A DNA stretch of 58,275 bases from Rhodobacterales bacterium (GCA_025362795.1 JANYFE010000100.1:1-58275), one strand, 5' to 3'; positions 29,628 through 40,017 are shown, counted from the stretch's first letter. The notes: generated by a model not told the origin, from the sequence alone. Translations and numbers: made by a program.

Positions 29628-29698
29628 CACATTGGCACAAATATCCCGCGGGGGGTCCGGGGGGCGCGAAGCCCCCCGGGATTTTTCGCAGAAAAATC
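29628..29698 (+). repeat. AATATCCC hairpin repeat, copy B (double hairpin)
   Basis: CACATTGGCACAAATATCCC (29628-29647) is followed by a 9-bp hairpin CCGGGGGGC/GCCCCCCGG with loop GCGAA (29657-29679), then a second perfect hairpin GATTTTTC/GAAAAATC (29680-29698). It ends 7 bases from the nadK stop codon and probably terminates nadK; on the plus strand the first hairpin is followed by ATTTTT, like a terminator. Confidence 0.75.
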
Positions 29699-29705
29699 GC
29701 CCCTT

Positions 29706-30470
29706 TCAGGCAAACTGCTCGACAATCAGCCGTTCTTCCAACCCATGCCCCGGATCGAACAGGATGCGGTGGCACACCCCCGGCTCTGACCTTATCTCGA
29801 CGCTGACGACCGAAGGCACCGCCCGCGTATCCGCATCCGCCCGCACCGGCCGCTTTTCCGGCTCCAGCACATCAAACCGCACCACCGACGATTTCGGCAG
29901 CAACGCCCCCCGCCACCGTCGTGGCCGAAACGCCGCCACCGCCGTCAGCGCCAGTATATCCGCGCCAATCGGCAGGATCGGCCCATGCGCCGAATAATTA
30001 TACGCCGTCGATCCCGCAGGCGTCGACAAAAGCAGCCCGTCGCAGACCAGTTCCGCCAGCCGCTCGATCCCATCCACCGAAATCCGCAGCTTCGCCGCCT
30101 GCGGCCCCGCCCGCAGCAGCGACACCTCGTTGATCGCCAGCGCCTCGGTCACTTCGCCATCCGGTGCCACCGCCCGCATTGCCAGCGGGTTGATCGCCGC
30201 CTCCTCCGCCGCCGCCAGCCGTTCCGGCAAACCGCGCAGCGAAAATGCGTTCATCAAAAACCCGACCGTCCCGCAGTTCATCCCATAGACCGGCAATCCG
30301 GTAGATTGCACGTCATGCAGCGTCTGCAACATGAACCCGTCGCCGCCCAGACAGACCACGACCCCCGCCACCTCAATCGCCGTCTGGCCATAGCGCGCCA
30401 CCAGCCGACTTAACGCATCCTGCGCCGCCGGAGCATTGCTCGCCCGAAACGTGATCTTGCCATCTGCCAC
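29706..30470 (-). CDS. nadK: NAD kinase
   Basis: This 254-residue enzyme phosphorylates NAD to NADP. The diacylglycerol-kinase-type motif [21 protein letters not shown] and [21 protein letters not shown] are clear. The start is taken as GTG at 30470 ([11 protein letters not shown]), preceded by AGGAGA at 7 bases. This matches the usual N terminus just before the first strand; an ATG at 30632 would add 54 residues without homology-like features. It is divergent from glyA. Confidence 0.92.
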   Translation of the reverse strand: MADGKITFRASNAPAAQDALSRLVARYGQTAIEVAGVVVCLGGDGFMLQTLHDVQSTGLPVYGMNCGTVGFLMNAFSLRGLPERLAAAEEAAINPLAMRAVAPDGEVTEALAINEVSLLRAGPQAAKLRISVDGIERLAELVCDGLLLSTPAGSTAYNYSAHGPILPIGADILALTAVAAFRPRRWRGALLPKSSVVRFDVLEPEKRPVRADADTRAVPSVVSVEIRSEPGVCHRILFDPGHGLEERLIVEQFA

Positions 30471-30654
30471 CGGGGTCTCCTGTTGCGGCGCAGTCTTGGC
30501 AGGCTTGCAGCCAAACTCAACCCCCGTATTTCGCCCCACATGTTTCCTATCGGAAACTTTTTTCGCACCCGTCCCGCAACCCGTCGCTTTCCACCCTTCA
30601 CCGAACCGCAGCCTTGGTCTAGAAACCGCCAACCCCAGCCGCAGGAGCCTTCAG

Positions 30655-31947
30655 ATGCCCAACCACCGCGACCCCGGTTTCTTCACCGAAAGCCTGTCCT
30701 CCCGTGACCCGGAACTGTTCGGTTCGATCACCAGCGAACTTGGTCGCCAGCGCGACGAGATCGAACTGATCGCCTCTGAAAACATCGTGTCCCGCGCGGT
30801 GATGGAGGCTCAGGGCTCGGTGATGACCAACAAATACGCCGAGGGGTATCCCGGCAAACGCTATTACGGCGGCTGCGACTGGGTCGATGTGGCCGAAAAC
30901 CTCGCCATTTGCCGCGCGAAGCAACTGTTCGACTGCAAATTCGCCAACGTCCAGCCCAACTCCGGTTCACAGGCCAATCAGGGCGTTTTCCAGGCCCTGA
31001 TCAAGCCCGGCGATACCATCCTCGGCATGAACCTTGCCTCCGGGGGGCACCTGACCCACGGTGCCGCCCCCAACCAGTCCGGCAAATGGTTCAACGCCAT
31101 CCAGTACGGCGTGCGTCAACAGGACAACCTCATCGACTATGATCAGATCGAAGCCTTGGCCATCGAACATCAGCCGAAAATGATCATCGCTGGTGGCTCT
31201 GCCGTCCCGCGCCAGATCGACTTCGCCAAATTCCGTGCCATTGCCGACAAGGTCGGCGCCTATCTGATGGTGGATATGGCGCATTTTGCCGGTCTGGTCG
31301 CCGGCGGCCACCACCCCTCGCCCTTTCCTCACGCCGATGTGGCAACGACCACCACCCACAAGACCCTGCGCGGCCCGCGCGGCGGCATGATCCTGACCAA
31401 CAACGAGGATATCGCCAAAAAGGTCAATTCCGCGATCTTCCCGGGTATCCAAGGCGGCCCCCTGATGCATGTCATCGCCGCCAAAGCGGTGGCTTTTGGC
31501 GAGGCTCTGCGCCCGGAATTCAAAGCCTATGCCGGTCAGGTCATCAAGAACGCGCAGGCGCTGGCTGACGAGTTGATGAAGGGCGGCCTCGCCATCGTCA
31601 CCGGCGGCACCGACACCCATGTCATGCTGGTCGATCTGCGCCCCAAATCGGTCAAGGGCAACGCGACCGAGAAAGCCCTGGGTCGCGCCCATATCACCTG
31701 CAACAAGAACGGCATCCCCTTCGACCCCGAAAAGCCCACCGTGACCTCCGGCGTCCGCCTTGGCACCCCCGCAGGCACGACGCGCGGCTTTGCCGAGGCC
31801 GAATTCCGCCAGATCGGCAAATGGATCGTCGAGGTGGTCGATGGCCTCGCCGCCAATGGCGAGGATGGCAATGCCGAGGTTGAGGCTGCGGTGAAAGCGA
31901 AAGTCGAAGCCCTGTGCCAGCAATTCCCGATCTATCCGGGCCTGTGA
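30655..31947 (+). CDS. glyA: Serine hydroxymethyltransferase
   Basis: This 430-residue PLP enzyme interconverts serine and glycine with tetrahydrofolate and is the main source of one-carbon units. The PLP lysine is Lys236 in [13 protein letters not shown], and [14 protein letters not shown] and [15 protein letters not shown] are typical N-terminal blocks. AGGAG stands 7 bases before the ATG. Its stop overlaps the GTG of the next gene, so a three-gene operon follows. With gcvP it covers glycine/one-carbon flow. Confidence 0.98.
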   Translation: MPNHRDPGFFTESLSSRDPELFGSITSELGRQRDEIELIASENIVSRAVMEAQGSVMTNKYAEGYPGKRYYGGCDWVDVAENLAICRAKQLFDCKFANVQPNSGSQANQGVFQALIKPGDTILGMNLASGGHLTHGAAPNQSGKWFNAIQYGVRQQDNLIDYDQIEALAIEHQPKMIIAGGSAVPRQIDFAKFRAIADKVGAYLMVDMAHFAGLVAGGHHPSPFPHADVATTTTHKTLRGPRGGMILTNNEDIAKKVNSAIFPGIQGGPLMHVIAAKAVAFGEALRPEFKAYAGQVIKNAQALADELMKGGLAIVTGGTDTHVMLVDLRPKSVKGNATEKALGRAHITCNKNGIPFDPEKPTVTSGVRLGTPAGTTRGFAEAEFRQIGKWIVEVVDGLAANGEDGNAEVEAAVKAKVEALCQQFPIYPGL

Positions 31948-32543
31948 CCGCACATCTGCGCTTTGCGGGGCAAACCCCCGCCAACCAGGACCGGGCCTTG
32001 CGCGACATCATCGCCCAAAGCCCGGTCTTGCAGCAGAGCCTGAACACCGCCCGCGACCTGAACCTGCCCGATTGGTGGCTGGTGTCCGGGGCCATCTACA
32101 ACACCGTCTGGAACCACCTGACCGACCGCCCCGCGCTGCACGGCATCAAGGACATCGACCTGTTCTACTTTGACCCCGACACCAGTTTCGCCGCCGAAGA
32201 CCGCATCATCCAACACGCCGCAGCGCTGTTCCCGCCCCATCCCCCGGTCGAGATCCGCAATCAGGCCCGCGTTCACCTGTGGTATCCCCAGCATTTCGGC
32301 CAGCCCTACCCCCAGCTTGCCACCAGCGCCGAGGCCATCGACCATTTCGCCAGCCGCACCCATTGCGTTGGCCTCCGGCTGACCGATCACCTTGAAATCT
32401 ATGCGCCTTTCGGCCTCGATGACATTTTCAGCTTCCGGCTGACCCCCAACCCGGTCCTCGACAACCGCGCCACCCATGCCGCCAAGGGCGCACGCCAGAT
32501 GTCCCACTGGCCGGAACTCACCATGGTGCCGTGGCCCGCATGA
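31944..32543 (+). CDS. Nucleotidyltransferase-family protein
   Basis: This 199-residue protein resembles the NTP_transf_6 type. The segment [19 protein letters not shown] followed by [13 protein letters not shown] has the nucleotidyltransferase G-S/A and D-x-D pattern. The target is unknown. GTG at 31944 overlaps the glyA stop codon by 4 bp, and its own stop overlaps the ATG of the DUF817 gene, so all three are translationally coupled. A link to one-carbon metabolism is suggested only by position. Confidence 0.75.
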   Translation: MTAHLRFAGQTPANQDRALRDIIAQSPVLQQSLNTARDLNLPDWWLVSGAIYNTVWNHLTDRPALHGIKDIDLFYFDPDTSFAAEDRIIQHAAALFPPHPPVEIRNQARVHLWYPQHFGQPYPQLATSAEAIDHFASRTHCVGLRLTDHLEIYAPFGLDDIFSFRLTPNPVLDNRATHAAKGARQMSHWPELTMVPWPA

Positions 32544-33415
32544 CCCCGAACACCACCCCCCGTCTTGAACGCGCCTTAGGCGACTATGCCCGCGCCCGCC
32601 TGCCCGCGCCCCTCGCCGAATTCACCATGTTCGTGCTGAAGCAAGGTTGGGCCTGCCTGTTCGGCGGGCTGATGCTGGCGGCAATCCTGCTCACCAAGGC
32701 CGTCTGGCATCCCGACTGGCCCCTGCACCGCTATGACGCGCTGTTCCTGTTCGCCCTTGGCACGCAAGCCCTGTTCCTTTGGAAGCGACTGGAGACATGG
32801 GAAGAGGCCCGCGTCATCCTGCTGTTCCACCTGACCGGCACCGCGATGGAATGGTTCAAGGTCGGTGCCGGATCATGGTCCTACCCTGAGCCCGGCCTGT
32901 TCAAACTACTGGGCGTGCCGCTGTTTTCCGGCTTCATGTACGCCGCCGTCGGCAGCTATATGGCCCGCGTCATCCGCATCTTTGACATGCGCTTTGCCCC
33001 CTACCCGCCGCTGTGGACGACCTTCGCGCTCGCCGCCGCGATCTATGTGAATTTCTTCGCCCATCATTTCATGCCCGACCTGCGCTGGCTGTTGTTCGCA
33101 GCCACCATCGCGCTTTACGCCCGCACCCGCGTCTGGTTCCGGGTGGCGGATCATCGCCGCTGGATGCCACTGCCCGTCGCTGCGGTCCTTTCCAGCCTCG
33201 CCCTGTGGGTCGCCGAAAACATCGGCACCGCGACCGGCACCTGGCTCTACTCCGGCCAGACCACCCGCCTCGTCAGCTTTGCCAAACTCGGCTCATGGTA
33301 TCTGTTGCTGTACGTCGCATTTGTTACCGTCACAGTGGTCAGCCGAAGTACCCTCAGACGAAGCCTCGAAGATAAAGCACCGCAATTACCAGCCCCGCCA
33401 CAACCAGCAGACTGA
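32540..33415 (+). CDS. DUF817-type integral membrane protein
   Basis: This 291-residue protein has about eight hydrophobic segments between residues ~25 and ~275 and conserved-looking motifs (TGTAMEWFKVGAGSWSYPE, FFAHHFMPD, ENIGTATGTW) that match my memory of DUF817. The function is unknown; several His and Glu in membrane segments could bind metal or pigment. ATG at 32540 overlaps the previous stop (ATGA); a GTG at 32531 is possible. Its 3' end overlaps the opposite gene by about 60 bp. Confidence 0.8.
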   Translation: MTPNTTPRLERALGDYARARLPAPLAEFTMFVLKQGWACLFGGLMLAAILLTKAVWHPDWPLHRYDALFLFALGTQALFLWKRLETWEEARVILLFHLTGTAMEWFKVGAGSWSYPEPGLFKLLGVPLFSGFMYAAVGSYMARVIRIFDMRFAPYPPLWTTFALAAAIYVNFFAHHFMPDLRWLLFAATIALYARTRVWFRVADHRRWMPLPVAAVLSSLALWVAENIGTATGTWLYSGQTTRLVSFAKLGSWYLLLYVAFVTVTVVSRSTLRRSLEDKAPQLPAPPQPAD

Positions 33416-33725
33416 ACCCGACCGAGGCGAGCATGTTCAACAGCATCCCCCACCGCGCTGCCGCAGGGTTCAGCGTGTTCAGATGCCGCAGGCAGATGTC
33501 ATAGGCATTGGCTACCGCGCCATCGTCGATCTGCAGCAGTAGCTTGGGGCTTTGCGCCAGCTGGGTCGCTGAGACCAAAGCCTCGCCGGCATCGCGCACC
33601 CGTCTGGGCAGCCGCCGCCCGGCACGACGCAGTTTGTCAGACAGATCGCCGCCCTTCAGACGTAACCGCTCCTCCAGCAACGCCGAAACCCGGTCCGCCA
33701 TCTGCTGTATCGTCACCGCGCTCAT
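33354..33725 (-). CDS. Small single-TM protein, unknown
   Basis: This 123-residue protein has a charged, helical N-terminal part (rich in Arg and Leu, ~8-50) and one C-terminal membrane helix (~97-119), so it is probably tail-anchored in the inner membrane. I do not recognise it. The 3' end overlaps the DUF817 gene on the other strand by 62 bp, which adds some doubt about it being coding. The Arg-rich composition and the ATG at 33725 look natural. Confidence 0.55.
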   Translation of the reverse strand: MSAVTIQQMADRVSALLEERLRLKGGDLSDKLRRAGRRLPRRVRDAGEALVSATQLAQSPKLLLQIDDGAVANAYDICLRHLNTLNPAAARWGMLLNMLASVGFSLLVVAGLVIAVLYLRGFV

Positions 33726-33809
33726 GGCTGTCTCCCGTTTGCGCCCTTCTACGCAAGGCAACCCCGCGCCGCAACGGCTCTGGCCCCTCCGGCGCCCCCG
33801 CGATAGACA

Positions 33810-34586
33810 ATGCTCATGCTGACGACCATCTTGCACACAGCGAGCGGCGAAATCGACCGCCCCACCTTGATAATCGCGCATGGCCTGTTCGGCACTGCCC
33901 GCAATTGGGGCGTTATCGCCCGAAGGCTCGCCGACCGCCGCGACGTCATTGCAGTCGACATGCGCAATCATGGCACCAGTCCCCGTGCACCCACGCAAAG
34001 CTACGCTGATATGGCCGGCGATCTGGCAGAGGTCATCGGCACCCTAAGCGCCCCCGCCGACCTGCTCGGCCATTCGATGGGTGGCAAAACCGCCATGCAA
34101 CTGGCGCTGACCCACGGCGCCCTGCTCCGCCGCTTGATCGTGGCCGACATCGCCCCCGTCGCCTATACCCACGACCAAAGCCCGCATATCCACGCCATGC
34201 GCGGCCTTGATTTGACCGGCATCACCTCGCGGGGCGAAGCCGACCGCCGCCTCACCGAAACCATCCCCGACTCCGGCCTTCGCGCTTTCTTTCTACAATC
34301 GCTTGACCTCAAGACGCAGCCAGCACAGTGGCGCCTGAACCTCGACGTTCTGGCCGAAGAGATGCCCAAGATTGTCGGCTGGCCCGGCACCCAAGGCGTT
34401 TTTGACCACCCGGCCCTGTTCCTTGCTGGCGCAGAAAGCCATTACATCCTGCCCGAATACCGCGACAAAATCCGCACCCTGTTCCCCAAGACCCGCTTTG
34501 CCAAGCTGATCGGCGCCGGCCACTGGCTCCACGCCGACAAACCGCGCGAGTTTGAGGAAACCGTCCGCACCTTCCTTGATGCCTGA
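33810..34586 (+). CDS. Alpha/beta-hydrolase (esterase, YbfF-like)
   Basis: This 258-residue cytosolic hydrolase has an oxyanion-hole segment HGLFGTARNWG, nucleophile Ser in GHSMGGKTAMQ (~90-100) and a catalytic His in GAGHWLHADKP near residue 244. It resembles small acyl-CoA/ester hydrolases such as YbfF. ATG at 33810 or 33816 could be the start. It is convergent with cytochrome b561. The substrate is not predictable. Confidence 0.85.
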   Translation: MLMLTTILHTASGEIDRPTLIIAHGLFGTARNWGVIARRLADRRDVIAVDMRNHGTSPRAPTQSYADMAGDLAEVIGTLSAPADLLGHSMGGKTAMQLALTHGALLRRLIVADIAPVAYTHDQSPHIHAMRGLDLTGITSRGEADRRLTETIPDSGLRAFFLQSLDLKTQPAQWRLNLDVLAEEMPKIVGWPGTQGVFDHPALFLAGAESHYILPEYRDKIRTLFPKTRFAKLIGAGHWLHADKPREFEETVRTFLDA

Positions 34587-34627
34587 CAATGGTCGCGACA
34601 ATCGTAACACCCTTGCACTTTGCGCCG

Positions 34628-35116
34628 CTACTTTTCAGATCGCATCATCCGCTTGATCAGACCGTCTTTAAGGATGAAATGATGATAAATCGCCGCCAAC
34701 ACATGTCCTGCAATCATCACCCAAAGCAGCGTTTTCAACAGCTCGGCGTGCAAGCCCGCCAAGGATGTGACGCCGCCATACCACGCCAGCAGACCGGTCA
34801 CAGGCATCGCAATCATCAGGCCATATAGCAGCCAATGTCCGGCTTCCCCCGCCACCGTTAGCGCCCGGCTTTCACCCGCGGGCGCGTCTGGCACGCCGCG
34901 GGTCAGCCGCAAGAACAGCCGCCACAGCACAAACACCAGAACCAGGGTGCCGACGATAATGTGGATCCAGGCAGCCGTCGTCGTCGGGACCGCTCCCCCC
35001 TGCTCAATCTGACGCCACAGCTGGCTCATGCCATCGCCCATCAGCAGTTGAAAGACGATCATCACCGCGACAACCCAATGCAGCGCAATCTGAATGCGTG
35101 AAAACCCTTTTATCAT
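34628..35116 (-). CDS. Cytochrome b561
   Basis: This 162-residue inner-membrane di-haem protein has four membrane helices. Histidines suited as haem ligands sit in helices 1 (IALHWVV), 2 (AAWIHIIVG), 3 (EAGHWLLYG) and 4 (MIAGHVLAAIYHHF). It probably passes electrons between quinol and periplasmic acceptors. It stands alone, convergent with the esterase gene and downstream of thuB. Confidence 0.9.
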   Translation of the reverse strand: MIKGFSRIQIALHWVVAVMIVFQLLMGDGMSQLWRQIEQGGAVPTTTAAWIHIIVGTLVLVFVLWRLFLRLTRGVPDAPAGESRALTVAGEAGHWLLYGLMIAMPVTGLLAWYGGVTSLAGLHAELLKTLLWVMIAGHVLAAIYHHFILKDGLIKRMMRSEK

Positions 35117-35234
35117 GATTGCCCGGCGCCCCCTTGAAATTGCTGTTTAAAATTGTACGCTTGCCGCACAAAATTCCGTCGCGATAGTCCGCGCTATTCC
35201 CCAAAACGGGCCAGGATTGCTCCCGGCCCGGGAT

Positions 35235-36302
35235 TCATACTTTCAGGCTCAACCCGCCCTGCGCCGCCGATTGCTCGGCCCGGTCAAGCATGCGCTGCAA
35301 CGCGGCACCCCGCGCAAAGTCGGGGTCAGCAGCGCCTTCGCCCCGGATCGCCGCAATGAATCGTTCATAGATCGTCGCCAACACCGGGGCTTCGACATCC
35401 TGCCATTCGCCACTTTGCAGATTGGGTTCAAGACAGGCCCGCAACCGGCTGACGTTCTTCTCCCAAGACACTTCCAGGCCACCTTTGTCACCATACAGCC
35501 GCAAGCGCAGGTCGTTCAAATGCCCGCTGGCAAACCGCGTCGCCGCAACCGTGCCCAAAGCGCCGTTGCCCAACACCACCTGCATGGTCGCCGAATCATT
35601 TGCGTCCAGTGCATATTCCCCGATCCTGTCACCCGGAGCCTTGTGAAACGTCGCCAGACGGCACGACACTTCCTCGACCGATTGCCCCGCGGCAAAGGTG
35701 GCGAAGTCCAGAATGTGTATGCCCACATCTCCCAGAACGCCCTTGGACCCGTGTTTGGACGATAGCCGCCACAACCACTGGCTTTCGCGGTCCCAATGCC
35801 CCCAGGCCGGCTGGGTCAGCCAGCTTTGCAGATAGCTGGCCTCGAAATGCCGCACGGTGCCGATCGCCCCGTCCCGCACCATCCTGGCCCCGGCTTGCAA
35901 GGCTGCGACGTTGCGGTACGACAGGTTCACCATGTTGACGACGCCCGCTTTGGCCGCTGCCGCCGCCATTGCATCGGCATCGGCCTCGTTTGTGGCCAAA
36001 GGCTTTTCGCACAGGATGTGCTTGCCTGCGGCTAGCACCGGCATGGTCGTCACAAAATGCGCGGCATCCGGTGTCACATTCGTCACAGCATCAAACTCGC
36101 CCCAGGCCAACGCCTCTTGGATCGAGGCAAAACCCCTGGCAATCCCGTGCTTGTCGCAAAACGCCTTCAACTGCTCGGGCCGGGTGTCGATTCCGGCCGC
36201 CAACGTCACGCCATCGATCTTGCCAAAACTGTCGGCATGGTTGTTCGCCATGCCACCCGTGCCAAGGATCAGAATCCGAACTGGCTTTTTTGCCGTCGCC
36301 AT
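35235..36302 (-). CDS. thuB: Gfo/Idh/MocA oxidoreductase, ThuB-like
   Basis: This 355-residue NAD(P)-dependent dehydrogenase has a Rossmann motif (ILILGTGGMANNHA, ~9-22), the family CEKPLATNEADADAM block (~98-112) and a C-terminal alpha/beta sheet domain. In Sinorhizobium, ThuA and ThuB act in trehalose/disaccharide breakdown through 3-keto sugars. Here it is the last gene of thuEFGKAB; its ATG overlaps the TAA of thuA by one base. Gene order is the main reason for the specific name. Confidence 0.85.
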   Translation of the reverse strand: MATAKKPVRILILGTGGMANNHADSFGKIDGVTLAAGIDTRPEQLKAFCDKHGIARGFASIQEALAWGEFDAVTNVTPDAAHFVTTMPVLAAGKHILCEKPLATNEADADAMAAAAAKAGVVNMVNLSYRNVAALQAGARMVRDGAIGTVRHFEASYLQSWLTQPAWGHWDRESQWLWRLSSKHGSKGVLGDVGIHILDFATFAAGQSVEEVSCRLATFHKAPGDRIGEYALDANDSATMQVVLGNGALGTVAATRFASGHLNDLRLRLYGDKGGLEVSWEKNVSRLRACLEPNLQSGEWQDVEAPVLATIYERFIAAIRGEGAADPDFARGAALQRMLDRAEQSAAQGGLSLKV

Positions 36303-37087
36303 TACCGGAACCCCGCCTCGCCCGCATGGTGCAGACGCGGACCGCGTTCCACAATCGGCTCCAGCGCCTTGTCGACCGGTGTGTTCGGCGCGTCATTCGG
36401 GTTCAGGATGCGCGGCGCCGGGTTAAAGGCCCAATGCACGCCATTGTTGATCACACGCTGCACATTGGTATCGTGATAGGTTGGATAGGTTTCATGCCCC
36501 GGTCGGAAGTAAAACACCGACCCCGCCCCGCGCTTGTAGGTCACGCCGGACCGAAAGACTTCGCCACCCTGAAACCAGCTGATGAAAACGGTGTCCTGCG
36601 GTTCGGGAATGCCAAACGGTTCGCCATACATCTCTTCGTTTTCCAGCTCGAAATGGTCGGGCAGGCCTGCCGCAATGGGATGATTGCGCGACGTCACCCA
36701 CAGCCGCTCGCGCTCACCCGCTTCACGCCAGGTCAGGTTGCACGGCGTGCCCATCAGCCTTTTGAACGGTTTCGAAAAATGGGCAGAATGCAGGAATATA
36801 ATCCCCATCCCGCCGTGCACCGCCTCGCAGACCCGCTCGGATATCTTGTCCTCGACCTGGCCGTGCGCGGCATGGCCCCACCAGATCAGCACATCGGTCG
36901 CCGCCAGCTTTTCGACGGTCATGCCGTGTTCGGCGTCTTGCAGGGTCACGGCAGTCGCCTTGATCCCCTGGTCGCCGTTCAAAAACGCGACAATCGTACC
37001 ATGCATGGTTTTGGGATAGGTGTCGGCCACCACCTTGTTTTTCTGCTCGTGGACGTTTTCGCCCCAGACGGTGACACGGATAGCCAT
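36302..37087 (-). CDS. thuA: ThuA-domain trehalose-utilisation protein
   Basis: This 261-residue protein of the ThuA family (glutamine-amidotransferase-like fold) starts MAIRVTVWGENVHEQK and contains LIWWGHAAHGQVEDKI and FLHSAHFSKPFKRL. Family members work with ThuB in turnover of trehalose and related disaccharides. AAGGAG stands 7 bases before the ATG at 37087. A strong hairpin (37108-37133) separates it from thuK, so it may be expressed at a different level from the transporter. Confidence 0.9.
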   Translation of the reverse strand: MAIRVTVWGENVHEQKNKVVADTYPKTMHGTIVAFLNGDQGIKATAVTLQDAEHGMTVEKLAATDVLIWWGHAAHGQVEDKISERVCEAVHGGMGIIFLHSAHFSKPFKRLMGTPCNLTWREAGERERLWVTSRNHPIAAGLPDHFELENEEMYGEPFGIPEPQDTVFISWFQGGEVFRSGVTYKRGAGSVFYFRPGHETYPTYHDTNVQRVINNGVHWAFNPAPRILNPNDAPNTPVDKALEPIVERGPRLHHAGEAGFR

Positions 37088-37107
37088 TTGATACTCCTTA
37101 GAAAATG

Positions 37108-37133
37108 ACCCCACGTCAGAAAAGACGTGGGGT
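37108..37133 (-). terminator. Intercistronic hairpin between thuK and thuA
   Basis: A perfect 10-bp stem, ACCCCACGTC (37108-37117) and GACGTGGGGT (37124-37133), has a 6-base loop. In the transcript it is followed by CATTTTC and then the thuA ribosome-binding site. It could attenuate thuAB or protect the upstream message from 3' decay. Confidence 0.6.
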
Positions 37134-37174
37134 TCGGGTTGAACATTTCAGGGCATGCTCGCCCCAGGTCAGCC

Positions 37175-38176
37175 TTACCGGACAGGCTTGCCCTTGGCAT
37201 CAAACTTATGCAACTGCCCCGCCATTGGATTGAGGCCGATCTTGGCCCCCAAAGCCACTTTCAGCTTGCCCGGTTGCCGCACGATCATCGCTTCTTCGCC
37301 ACCCATCTCGACAAACAGATAATTGTCCGACCCCAGATCTTCGGTGTGGACAACTTCGCCCTGCCAAATGCCGTTTTCCGAAATCTCGATGTGTTCGGAC
37401 CGGATACCCAGCGTCGAACAGCCCTGATCAGCCGCGAATTTACCAGTCAGAAAGTTCATCTTTGGGCTGCCGATAAACCCGGCCACAAAGGTCGAGTTCG
37501 GGCTGTCGTACAGTTCCGCCGGGGTACCAACCTGTTCCAGCAAGCCGTCGCGCAACACCGCGATTCGGTCGGCCAGCGTCATCGCCTCAACCTGATCGTG
37601 CGTGACGTAGATCATCGTCACGTCCTTCATCGAATGGTGCAGCTTGGCAATCTCCAGCCGCGTCTGCACCCGCAATGCGGCGTCCAGGTTCGACAAGGGT
37701 TCGTCAAACAAGAACACCCGCGGGTCGCGCACAATCGCCCGCCCGATGGCCACCCGCTGCCGCTGCCCACCCGAAAGCTGTTTGGGCAGCCGTTCCAGCA
37801 GATGTTCAATCTCCAACAGCTTGGCCGCATCCCGCACCCGTTTATCCATATCCGCCGGGTTCGATTTGGCCAGCTTCATACCGAACGCCATGTTGTCATA
37901 GACATTCATGTGCGGATAAAGCGCATAGCTTTGGAACACCATCGCGATGCCACGCTTGGATGGGATCAGGTTGTTCACCACCACCCCGTCAAAGGTCATG
38001 TCACCCGAGGTTATCTCCTCCAGCCCCGAAATCAGGCGCAACAAGGTGGATTTGCCGCAGCCCGACGGGCCGACAAACACCATGAATTCACCCTTTTCCA
38101 CGGTCAGATCAATGCCTTTGATGACATCGACCGCGCCGTAGGACTTCTTCACATTGTTCAGTTGGATCTTTGCCAT
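37175..38176 (-). CDS. thuK: Sugar ABC transporter ATP-binding protein
   Basis: This 333-residue ATPase of the MalK/UgpC type powers disaccharide import. Walker [10 protein letters not shown] (~37-45), signature [14 protein letters not shown], Walker [13 protein letters not shown] and the switch His in [10 protein letters not shown] are present. A C-terminal TOBE/regulatory domain covers ~235-333. The start lies 4 bases after the thuG stop. It may serve as a shared ATPase for other sugar transporters. Confidence 0.93.
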   Translation of the reverse strand: MAKIQLNNVKKSYGAVDVIKGIDLTVEKGEFMVFVGPSGCGKSTLLRLISGLEEITSGDMTFDGVVVNNLIPSKRGIAMVFQSYALYPHMNVYDNMAFGMKLAKSNPADMDKRVRDAAKLLEIEHLLERLPKQLSGGQRQRVAIGRAIVRDPRVFLFDEPLSNLDAALRVQTRLEIAKLHHSMKDVTMIYVTHDQVEAMTLADRIAVLRDGLLEQVGTPAELYDSPNSTFVAGFIGSPKMNFLTGKFAADQGCSTLGIRSEHIEISENGIWQGEVVHTEDLGSDNYLFVEMGGEEAMIVRQPGKLKVALGAKIGLNPMAGQLHKFDAKGKPVR

Positions 38177-38180
38177 TTGC

Positions 38181-39014
38181 TTAGCCCTTCACGCCGCCAG
38201 CGGTCAAACCCGAGACGATCTTGCGTTGGAAGATGAGAACGAGGATGACCAGCGGGATGGTCACGATGACCGATGCCGCCATAATCGGACCCCACGGAAT
38301 TTCCTGCTGCGACGCGCCCGACAGCAGTGCGATTGCAACCGGAGTTGTCCGCATTTCCTCGGTTTGCGTGAACGTCAGGGCGAACAGAAACTCGTTCCAC
38401 GCGCCGATGAACGCCAAGAGGCCGGTTGTCACCATTGCCGGCCACATCAGCGGCAGGAAGACCTTGCTGATGATGACCCAGGGCGTCGCTCCATCCACAA
38501 TCGCGGCCTCTTCAATCTCGATTGGCAGATCACGCATGAAGGTGGTCAGCACCCAGACTGTGAACGGCAGCGTGAAGATCGTGTAAGATATGATCAGCGC
38601 CCAAGGCGTGTTCAGCAGGTTCAGAAAACGCATCAGTTCGAACAGACCTGCCAGAACCGCGATCTGCGGGAACATCGACACGCCCAGGATCGTCATCATC
38701 AACAACCCGCGCCCGCGAAATCTTACGCGCGCCAGCGCGTAAGATGCGGTTACGGCCAGAAATAGCGCGAACGTCACCGTGACCGATGCGATAAAGACCG
38801 AGTTCAGGATGTTGCGCGGAAATGTCCGCCCGCCCAGAACGGCCTGATAATTGGTCCAGTCGAACGACGGCGGGAAGTAATGCACCGAAAACAACTCGGT
38901 CCCGGTCGAAAACGAAGTGACAATCGCATAGTAGAACGGAAATACCGAAAAGACGACGATCACCACGACCAGCAGATAGAAACTGCCGGACTTCAGCATT
39001 TTCATGCCATCCAT
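38181..39014 (-). CDS. thuG: Sugar ABC transporter permease (MalG type)
   Basis: This 277-residue inner-membrane protein has six predicted helices and the EAA loop ([24 protein letters not shown] split around ~183-206). It forms the channel with ThuF. Its ATG overlaps the thuF stop codon, showing translational coupling of the two permeases. Confidence 0.93.
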   Translation of the reverse strand: MDGMKMLKSGSFYLLVVVIVVFSVFPFYYAIVTSFSTGTELFSVHYFPPSFDWTNYQAVLGGRTFPRNILNSVFIASVTVTFALFLAVTASYALARVRFRGRGLLMMTILGVSMFPQIAVLAGLFELMRFLNLLNTPWALIISYTIFTLPFTVWVLTTFMRDLPIEIEEAAIVDGATPWVIISKVFLPLMWPAMVTTGLLAFIGAWNEFLFALTFTQTEEMRTTPVAIALLSGASQQEIPWGPIMAASVIVTIPLVILVLIFQRKIVSGLTAGGVKG

Positions 39015-39979
39015 TATCTGCCCTCCCCGGTAAGGTTAACTTTGCCCAGCCAGATGTAGAGCGAGACGAAGATCGCCAGAATGGCGAACAGCAGCGTCGA
39101 CTGTGCCGAACCATAGGCAAAGTGGTTGAATTCGAACAGGTTCTCACGGCTGATGACTGACATGGTCTTGGTGGCTTTGGAATTGGGGGTCAGCACGTAG
39201 ACCAGATCGAAAATCCGCAGGGCATCCAACATGCGGAAAATCACCGCAACCGCTAGCGCCGGGCGGATCAGCGGCAGCGTGACCTTGAAGAACACCTTGA
39301 TCGGGTGAACGCCGTCAATTTCGGCCGCTTCATATATGTCACGCGGGACCATTTGCAGACCGGCCAGGCACAAAAGTGCCATGAATGGCGCGGTTTTCCA
39401 GACATCCACGATCAGGACCGAAATCATTGCAGTGTCCAGGCTGGCGGTCCACGCAATCTTGGTATGGATCAAACCCAGGTTCAGCAGGATGTCATTGATG
39501 ATGCCATACTGGTCATTCAGCATCCAGGCCCAGATCTTGGCCGACACAATCGTCGGGATTGCCCAAGGTATCAGAATGGCAGCGCGGACCAGCCCGCGAC
39601 CCTTGAATTCGGCGTTTAGCACCAAAGCGATGATTAGGCCGATGATGGTCTCCACAATGACCGATACCACGGAGAACCGCACTGTGTTCCAAACCGCGTT
39701 CCACCAGTCCGGGTCGACCAGCGTGCCCTTCCAGCGGACGGCACCCGAAGACAGGGTCTGCATGTGCAGGTAGTTCGCGAACCAGTTCCATTTACCGCCA
39801 TACAAATTGTCCAGCGACGTGTCGGTCAGCGAAAACCAAATTGTCCGAAGCAGCGGCCAGGCCGCCACGCAAAACAGCGCCACAACCATCGGGGCCAGAA
39901 ACCAGAATGCGGCTCGCTGACGCTGCTGCTGTAGGCTGAGACCTTGATCTGTCTCACTGTCAAGTGTTGGCGAAGTCAT
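39014..39979 (-). CDS. thuF: Sugar ABC transporter permease (MalF type)
   Basis: This 321-residue inner-membrane protein has six to seven hydrophobic segments and an EAA loop (DIYEAAEIDGVHPIKVFFKVTLP). ATG at 39979 is chosen because GGGAGG precedes it by 6 bases; an upstream in-frame ATG at 40057 lies across the intercistronic hairpin and is unlikely. It pairs with ThuG. Confidence 0.92.
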   Translation of the reverse strand: MTSPTLDSETDQGLSLQQQRQRAAFWFLAPMVVALFCVAAWPLLRTIWFSLTDTSLDNLYGGKWNWFANYLHMQTLSSGAVRWKGTLVDPDWWNAVWNTVRFSVVSVIVETIIGLIIALVLNAEFKGRGLVRAAILIPWAIPTIVSAKIWAWMLNDQYGIINDILLNLGLIHTKIAWTASLDTAMISVLIVDVWKTAPFMALLCLAGLQMVPRDIYEAAEIDGVHPIKVFFKVTLPLIRPALAVAVIFRMLDALRIFDLVYVLTPNSKATKTMSVISRENLFEFNHFAYGSAQSTLLFAILAIFVSLYIWLGKVNLTGEGR

Positions 39980-40017
39980 GGTGTCCTCCCTTTGCTCTCC
40001 CCGTTTTTCGGGGCTGC

